This document shows positions 4,687 to 9,174 of a stretch of 9,174 nt of DNA, one piece after another; the first letter of the stretch is position 1; every line of letters starts with the position of its first letter. The position numbers and the translations under genes are program-made. The notes under the pieces are model-generated. The model saw only the letters and a program-made list of their open reading frames with translations, did no database searches and had not been told where the DNA came from. This DNA is from an uncultured Lachnospiraceae bacterium (lineage in GTDB: Bacteria; Bacillota; Clostridia; Lachnospirales; Lachnospiraceae). The stretch lies in contig CACZPX010000040.1 in NCBI GenBank assembly GCA_902783095.1, forward strand, positions 1-9,174, in the 5' to 3' direction.

Positions 4687-7104
4687 ATGAATACACCGTT
4701 ATCATGGATCAAGGCCTATGTGCCGGATCTTTCCGTGACTGCAAGGGAATATATGGACGCGATGACGCTTTCCGGCACCAAGACGGAGGGCTTCACCTGC
4801 TTTGACAAAAATCTGGAAAAGATCGTGATCGGACAGATCATGAGCATCGAAAAGCATCCCGACGCAGACAAGCTGATCGTCTGCCAGGTCAACATCGGCA
4901 GCGAGACCATCCAGATCGTGACCGGCGCCCCCAACGTGGCGGTGGGCAACAAGGTCCCGATCGTTCTGGACGGCGGCAAGGTGGCGGGCGGCCACGATGG
5001 CGGCCCCATGCCGGAGGACGGCATCAGGATCAAAAAGGGCAAGCTGCGCGGCGTGGAGTCGAACGGCATGATGTGCTCCATCGAGGAGCTGGGTTCCTCC
5101 CGCGAGATGTACCCCGAGGCGCCGGAAAACGGCATCTACATCTTCCCGGACGACGCCGAGGTAGGCGCGGACGCCGTGGAGGCGCTGGGCCTGCACGACG
5201 TGAATTTTGAGTATGAGATCACGTCCAACCGTGTGGACTGCTACAGCATTCTGGGCATCGCGCGCGAAGCCGCCGCGACCTTTGACAAGCCTTTTGTTCC
5301 GCCGCAGCCCACGCTGCACGGCAACGGCGAGAACGCCGCGGACTACGTTTCCGTGGAGATCAAAGATACCGACCTGTGCCGCCGCTACTGCGCGCGCGTG
5401 GTGAAGAACATCAAGATCGGCCCGTCTCCCAAGTGGATGCAGCGCCGTCTGGCGGCCTGCGGCATCCGTCCCATCAGCAACCTGGTGGACATCACCAACT
5501 ACGTGATGATGGAGTACGGCCAGCCCATGCACGCCTTTGACCTGGACACCGTAGCCGGCCATAAGATCGTGGTGCGCCGCGCGGCCGACGGCGACGAATT
5601 CGTGACGCTGGACGGCCAGGTCCGCAAGCTGGACAAGGACATCCTGATGATCTGCGACGCGGAAAAGGAGATCGGCATCGCCGGCATCATGGGCGGCGAA
5701 AATTCCAAGATCACCGACGATGTGCATACCGTCCTGTTTGAGTCCGCCTGCTTTGACGGCACCAACATCCGTCTGTCGGCCAAGCGCCTGGGCATGCGCA
5801 CGGACGCATCCGGCATCTTTGAAAAGGGCCTGGACCCCAACAACACCTACGACGCCATCAACCGTGCCTGCGAACTGATCGAAGAACTGGGCTGCGGCGA
5901 AGTGGTGGGCGGCATCGTGGACGTGCACGGCGAACTGCCCGCGCCGCACACCCTGCCCCTGCGTCCGGACTGGATCAACGGCTTCCTGGGCACCTGCGTT
6001 TCCACCGACGATATGGTCCGCTATCTGCGCAAACTGGAGCTGACGGTCGATACGGACGCCATGACCGTGACCGTGCCCACTTTCCGGCAGGATCTGGAGG
6101 GCGAGGCGGACATCGCGGAGGAAGTGGCGCGCTTCTTCGGCTATGCCAACGTGCCCACCACGCTTCCCAAGGGCGAGGCGACCACCGGCAAGCTGCCGTT
6201 TGACTTAAAGGTGCAGGAGCTCGCGCGCCGCGTGGCCATGTACCACGGCTTCTCGCAGGCCATGACCTACTCCTTTGAGAGCCCCAAGGTCTTTGACAAA
6301 CTGCTGATCCCGGAAGACTGCAGCGCCAGGACCTATATCACCATTGCGAACCCGCTGGGCGAGGACTTCTCCATCATGCGTACGCTGCCCTTAAACGGCC
6401 TGCTTTCGTCCCTGTCCACCAACTATAACCACCGCAACAAAAACGTGCGCCTGTATGAGCTGGCAAAGGTCTATCTGCCCAAGGCGCTGCCCGTCACGGA
6501 GCTGCCGGACGAGCGCGTGCAGTTTACGCTGGGCTTTTACGGCGACGGTGATTTCTACGACATGAAGGGCGTGCTGGAGGAGTTCCTGGACGAAGCCGGC
6601 GTGGCCGGCCGCCTTTCCTACGAACCCGGCAAAAAGCCGTTCCTGCATCCCGGCAGACAGGCGAACGTCCTGTTGAACGGCGAAACGCTCGGCTATCTGG
6701 GCGAGCTGCACCCGCAGGTGGCGGACAACTACGAGATCGGCGAGCGCTGCTACGTGGCGGTGCTGGATATGCCGGCGGTGGTGCCGCACTGCACCTTTGA
6801 CCGCAAGTACGAAGGCGTCGCCAAGTTCCCGGCGGTCAACCGCGACATCAGCATGGTCATGGACAAGGGCCTGCTGGCGGGCCAGATCGAAGACGTGATC
6901 GTGGAGAAGGGCGGCAAGCTTCTGGAGTCCTACAAGCTGTTTGACGTATACGAGGGCGAACAGATCGAGAAGGGCAAGAAGTCCATGGCCTATACCATCA
7001 CTTTCCGCGCCAAGGACCACACCCTGAGCGAGGAGGAGATCAGCGGGGCGATGAACCGGATCCTGGCCGCGCTGCAGGAACTAGGCGCGCAACTGCGTTC
7101 TTAA
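4687..7104 (+). CDS. pheT: Phenylalanyl-tRNA synthetase beta subunit
   Basis: An 805-residue protein, normal for bacterial PheT and the partner of PheS. Domains in order are: a tRNA-binding OB-fold (about 40-150, with IVIGQI, HPDADKL and GAPNV), the B3/B4 domain (about 220-390) that edits Tyr-tRNA-Phe in characterised enzymes, the B5 domain (about 420-490), a catalytic-like core without active-site chemistry (about 500-690), and the C-terminal FDX-ACB anticodon-binding domain (about 710-804, starting KFPAVNRDIS). AAGGAGGT overlaps the pheS stop codon and lies six bases before the ATG, giving tight translational linkage that suits equal subunit supply. The early codons (ACA CCG TTA TCA) are softer in GC than the rest, a common feature of start regions. 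No frameshift or truncation is seen. Confidence 0.98.
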   Translation: MNTPLSWIKAYVPDLSVTAREYMDAMTLSGTKTEGFTCFDKNLEKIVIGQIMSIEKHPDADKLIVCQVNIGSETIQIVTGAPNVAVGNKVPIVLDGGKVAGGHDGGPMPEDGIRIKKGKLRGVESNGMMCSIEELGSSREMYPEAPENGIYIFPDDAEVGADAVEALGLHDVNFEYEITSNRVDCYSILGIAREAAATFDKPFVPPQPTLHGNGENAADYVSVEIKDTDLCRRYCARVVKNIKIGPSPKWMQRRLAACGIRPISNLVDITNYVMMEYGQPMHAFDLDTVAGHKIVVRRAADGDEFVTLDGQVRKLDKDILMICDAEKEIGIAGIMGGENSKITDDVHTVLFESACFDGTNIRLSAKRLGMRTDASGIFEKGLDPNNTYDAINRACELIEELGCGEVVGGIVDVHGELPAPHTLPLRPDWINGFLGTCVSTDDMVRYLRKLELTVDTDAMTVTVPTFRQDLEGEADIAEEVARFFGYANVPTTLPKGEATTGKLPFDLKVQELARRVAMYHGFSQAMTYSFESPKVFDKLLIPEDCSARTYITIANPLGEDFSIMRTLPLNGLLSSLSTNYNHRNKNVRLYELAKVYLPKALPVTELPDERVQFTLGFYGDGDFYDMKGVLEEFLDEAGVAGRLSYEPGKKPFLHPGRQANVLLNGETLGYLGELHPQVADNYEIGERCYVAVLDMPAVVPHCTFDRKYEGVAKFPAVNRDISMVMDKGLLAGQIEDVIVEKGGKLLESYKLFDVYEGEQIEKGKKSMAYTITFRAKDHTLSEEEISGAMNRILAALQELGAQLRS

Positions 7105-7119
7105 TGTGCCTGTATTGAT

Positions 7120-7160
7120 CCCGGCCGGTCCGGACGCATCGGACCGACCGGGCGTTTTTT
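7120..7160 (+). terminator. Intrinsic terminator of the pheST operon
   Basis: CCCGG (7120-7124) and CGGTCCG (7126-7132) pair with CGGACCG (7140-7146) and CCGGG (7148-7152), with one C/A mismatch and a 7-base loop. TTTTTT follows at 7155-7160. It ends only 19 bases before the lysA start codon. Confidence 0.93.
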
Positions 7161-7179
7161 ATCAAAAAGGAGAATCCCC

Positions 7180-8472
7180 ATGCTGTTTGGAAACATCGAC
7201 CGCGGCGAAGACGGCACGCTGCACTTTGCCGGTCACAGCGTAACGGAACTGGCGGACCGCTACGGCACGCCCCTGTATCTTATGGACGAGCAGCGCATCC
7301 GCGACAACTGCCGGACCTACATCAACGCGTTTCTGGAGAACTTTCCGGAGGGCTCCCAGCCGCTGTACGCGAGCAAGGCCTGCTGTTTTGCGCAGCTGTG
7401 CCGCATCGCGGAGGAAGAGGGCATGGGCCTGGACGTGGTCTCCGCCGGCGAGCTGTATACGGCCATGAAGGCCGGGTTCCCCGCGGACCGCATCCACTTC
7501 CACGGAAACGTGAAGACCGACGAGGAGATCGACTACGCGCTCTCCTGCGGGGTGGGGACCTTTGTGGTGGACAACCCCGACGAGCTGGAGGCCCTGCAGC
7601 TGCGGGCTGCGGCGGCGGGCAAGGTGCAGAACGTTCTGCTGCGTATCACGCCCGGCATCGATCCGCACACCTACGTGGCGGTGAACACCGGCACGGTGGA
7701 TTCCAAGTTCGGCAGCGCCATCGAGACGGGACAGGCGGAAGAGATCATCCTGCGGGCGGAAGCGCTGCCCAACATCCATACGTCCGGCCTGCACTGCCAC
7801 GTTGGCTCCATGGTCTTTGACGAGGACGTCTTTGAGCGCACGGTGCAGGTGATGGTCGGCTTTATGGCCGAACTTAAGCGCAGGCGCGGCCTTGTTTTTG
7901 AGATTTTAAACCTGGGCGGCGGCTACGGCGTGCGCTATTTAAAGGACGGCAAGAAGGTGGATATCCCGGCCAGGATCGGCGAGGTGGCGCGGGTGTTAAA
8001 GGCCTGCTGTGCGGCGGCCGGCATGGACGTGCCGAAGATCCAGATGGAACCGGGCCGCAGCATCGTGGCGGACGCCGGCATGACCGTGTATACAGTCGGC
8101 TCCGTCAAGCGGCTGGACGGTTTTAAGAATTTCGCGGCCGTGGACGGCGGCATGACGGACAACCCGCGCTACGTGCTGTACGGGTCGGAATATACGGTGC
8201 TGCACGCCGCAAAGACCGGCGTGAAGGCGCGCTTTGACCTGGTGGGCCGCTGCTGCGAGAGCGGCGACATCATCCAGCCCAAGGTGATGCTCCCCGCGGA
8301 TACCTGCCGCGGCGACCGGATCGCCGTGTGCGTGACCGGCGCCTACAACTATTCCATGGCCGCCAACTACAACCGCGTGGGCCGGCCGCCGGTGGTGATG
8401 CTCACCAAAAACGGCAGTTACGTGGCGGTGCAGCGGGAGACCTTTGCGGACCTCTGCCGCCTGGACGTGTAG
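7180..8472 (+). CDS. lysA: Diaminopimelate decarboxylase
   Basis: A 430-residue, PLP-dependent, fold III (alanine racemase-type) enzyme. It converts meso-diaminopimelate to L-lysine and CO2, the last step of lysine synthesis (EC 4.1.1.20), in the cytoplasm. The cofactor Lys is K66 in YASKA. HCHVGS contains His207, which stacks near PLP, and the Gly-rich NLGGGYG (244-250) and EPGRS (290-294) bind the PLP phosphate. CESGD (359-363) supplies the conserved dimer-interface residues, and Tyr389 in GAYNYSM is the late active-site tyrosine. Together these favour LysA over ornithine, arginine or carboxynorspermidine decarboxylases. AAGGAG (7167-7172) lies seven bases before the ATG. The gap from pheT is filled by a terminator and no clear promoter is visible, so the gene relies on readthrough or on a weak, unseen start. 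No lysine riboswitch fits in the 75-base gap. Confidence 0.96.
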   Translation: MLFGNIDRGEDGTLHFAGHSVTELADRYGTPLYLMDEQRIRDNCRTYINAFLENFPEGSQPLYASKACCFAQLCRIAEEEGMGLDVVSAGELYTAMKAGFPADRIHFHGNVKTDEEIDYALSCGVGTFVVDNPDELEALQLRAAAAGKVQNVLLRITPGIDPHTYVAVNTGTVDSKFGSAIETGQAEEIILRAEALPNIHTSGLHCHVGSMVFDEDVFERTVQVMVGFMAELKRRRGLVFEILNLGGGYGVRYLKDGKKVDIPARIGEVARVLKACCAAAGMDVPKIQMEPGRSIVADAGMTVYTVGSVKRLDGFKNFAAVDGGMTDNPRYVLYGSEYTVLHAAKTGVKARFDLVGRCCESGDIIQPKVMLPADTCRGDRIAVCVTGAYNYSMAANYNRVGRPPVVMLTKNGSYVAVQRETFADLCRLDV

Positions 8473-8541
8473 CGGCTTTTGACGGCTGCGGCCGGGACAA
8501 GCCGGAAGATATTTTGCGGATTTTTGAAGAAAAGAGAGAAG

Positions 8542-9174
8542 ATGTCCTATCAATGGCCTTATCGCAATGAGATCAATGTTACGGAGCAGGTGACGGCGGA
8601 CGTGCTGGTGCTGGGCGGCGGCCTGGCGGGCTGCTACGCGGCCATCGCGGCGGCGCGCGCCGGCAAACGCGTCGCGCTGGTGGAAAAGGGCGCGGCGGTG
8701 CGCAGCGGAAGTGCGGGCAGCGGCTTTGACCACTGGGAAAACGCCGCCACCAATCCCGGGAGCCGCGTGTCGGCAAAGAAGCTGGCGGAGGCTTACGTGC
8801 ACGAGCAGGCACCGTATTCCAACGGCATCGCGCACTACATAGAATGCCGCGAGGGCTGGGACCGCATGCTGGACGTGGAGTCTTTCGGCGGCAAGATCCG
8901 CGATACGGAAGACGAATTTGCCGGCGCAGCCTTCCGCGACGAAACGACGAAACTGCTCTATGCCTACGACTATACCAACCGCTTTACGCTGCGGGTGTGG
9001 GGTTCCACCTTTAAGCCCGCGCTGGAAAAGGAGTGCAGACGGCTGGGCGTGCGGATCTTTGACCGGACCGAGGCGACGGCCCTGCTCATGGCGGAAAATG
9101 ACGAAATAACGGAAGATCGCGGTACAAAGCGCTGCGTCGGCGCGGTCGGCATGAACGTGCGCACGGGCAGGCTC
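8542..9174 (+). CDS. AprA/fumarate-reductase-like FAD-binding oxidoreductase (5' part)
   Basis: The frame is open for 211 codons from ATG 8542 to the window edge with no stop, so the gene is cut. The N-terminus has the FAD Rossmann signature: LGGGLAG (24-30), a helix, then the ribose-binding acidic residue E48 in LVEK. A GSGFDHW segment (59-65) and RVWGSTFKPAL (151-161) resemble AprA-like members of the succinate dehydrogenase/fumarate reductase flavoprotein superfamily in anaerobic Firmicutes. In known relatives such a subunit often partners with a small ferredoxin-like subunit, which would lie beyond the window. The substrate is unknown and the catalytic residues lie in the missing part. 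It begins 69 bases after lysA. The ribosome binding site is weak (AGAGAG-rich, 8533-8538), and no convincing promoter or terminator lies between, so co-transcription with lysA is possible but unproven. Confidence 0.88.
   Translation, partial: MSYQWPYRNEINVTEQVTADVLVLGGGLAGCYAAIAAARAGKRVALVEKGAAVRSGSAGSGFDHWENAATNPGSRVSAKKLAEAYVHEQAPYSNGIAHYIECREGWDRMLDVESFGGKIRDTEDEFAGAAFRDETTKLLYAYDYTNRFTLRVWGSTFKPALEKECRRLGVRIFDRTEATALLMAENDEITEDRGTKRCVGAVGMNVRTGRL

Noticed and set aside
4702..5949. Long reverse-strand open frame inside pheT (415 codons)
   Set aside because: It is antisense to a fully conserved PheT. Its His/Val/Ala-rich composition is what the opposite strand of a GC-rich gene gives.
6391..8835. 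Other long reverse-strand frames opposite pheT, lysA and the flavoprotein gene
   Set aside because: They lie antisense to well-supported genes, have no recognisable motifs and no ribosome binding sites.

Overview
The window looks like chromosomal DNA of a GC-rich, Gram-positive anaerobe of the class Clostridia, probably a gut Oscillospiraceae/Ruminococcaceae- or Lachnospiraceae-like organism. The evidence is a sortase-anchored Cna B-type surface protein, strong AGGAGG-type ribosome binding sites, intrinsic terminators, a Firmicutes-type pheS-pheT pair with a Cys-rich insert in PheS, and an AprA-like flavoprotein of a kind seen in anaerobes. The genus cannot be fixed from sequence reading alone. 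All genes are on the + strand.

Layout. 1-936 is the 3' end of a cell-wall-anchored Cna B repeat protein, closed by an intrinsic terminator. 1183-1698 is a small nitroreductase-family flavoprotein with its own extended -10 promoter and a terminator. 1858-3488 is an unusual island: a phased tandem array of 85-bp units, each a 63-bp imperfect palindrome plus a 22-bp spacer. It has three complete units on the left and five on the right. Between them, in place of one unit's interior, sits a 265-residue protein with a PD-(D/E)XK-nuclease-like core (2201-2998). The gene is bracketed by the left arm of a unit (2113) and the right arm of a unit (ending 3032). It is more AT-rich than its neighbours and uses different codons for Leu-Lys. 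3560-3616 holds a terminator-like hairpin and a promoter. These lead into pheS (3655-4674) and pheT (4687-7104), the two subunits of phenylalanyl-tRNA synthetase, followed by a strong terminator. lysA (7180-8472), for diaminopimelate decarboxylase, follows, and the window ends inside an AprA/fumarate-reductase-like FAD protein (8542 onward).

The housekeeping genes (pheST, lysA) are ordinary. The notable part is the repeat island between the nitroreductase gene and pheST. Its repeat arms match the edges of the nuclease-like gene's segment, so the short units may be non-coding relatives of a larger gene-bearing element, or the array may be a structured-repeat locus that gained a nuclease gene. 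No transposase, integrase, reverse transcriptase or Cas gene is visible, and the mode of spread and any RNA product are inferences.
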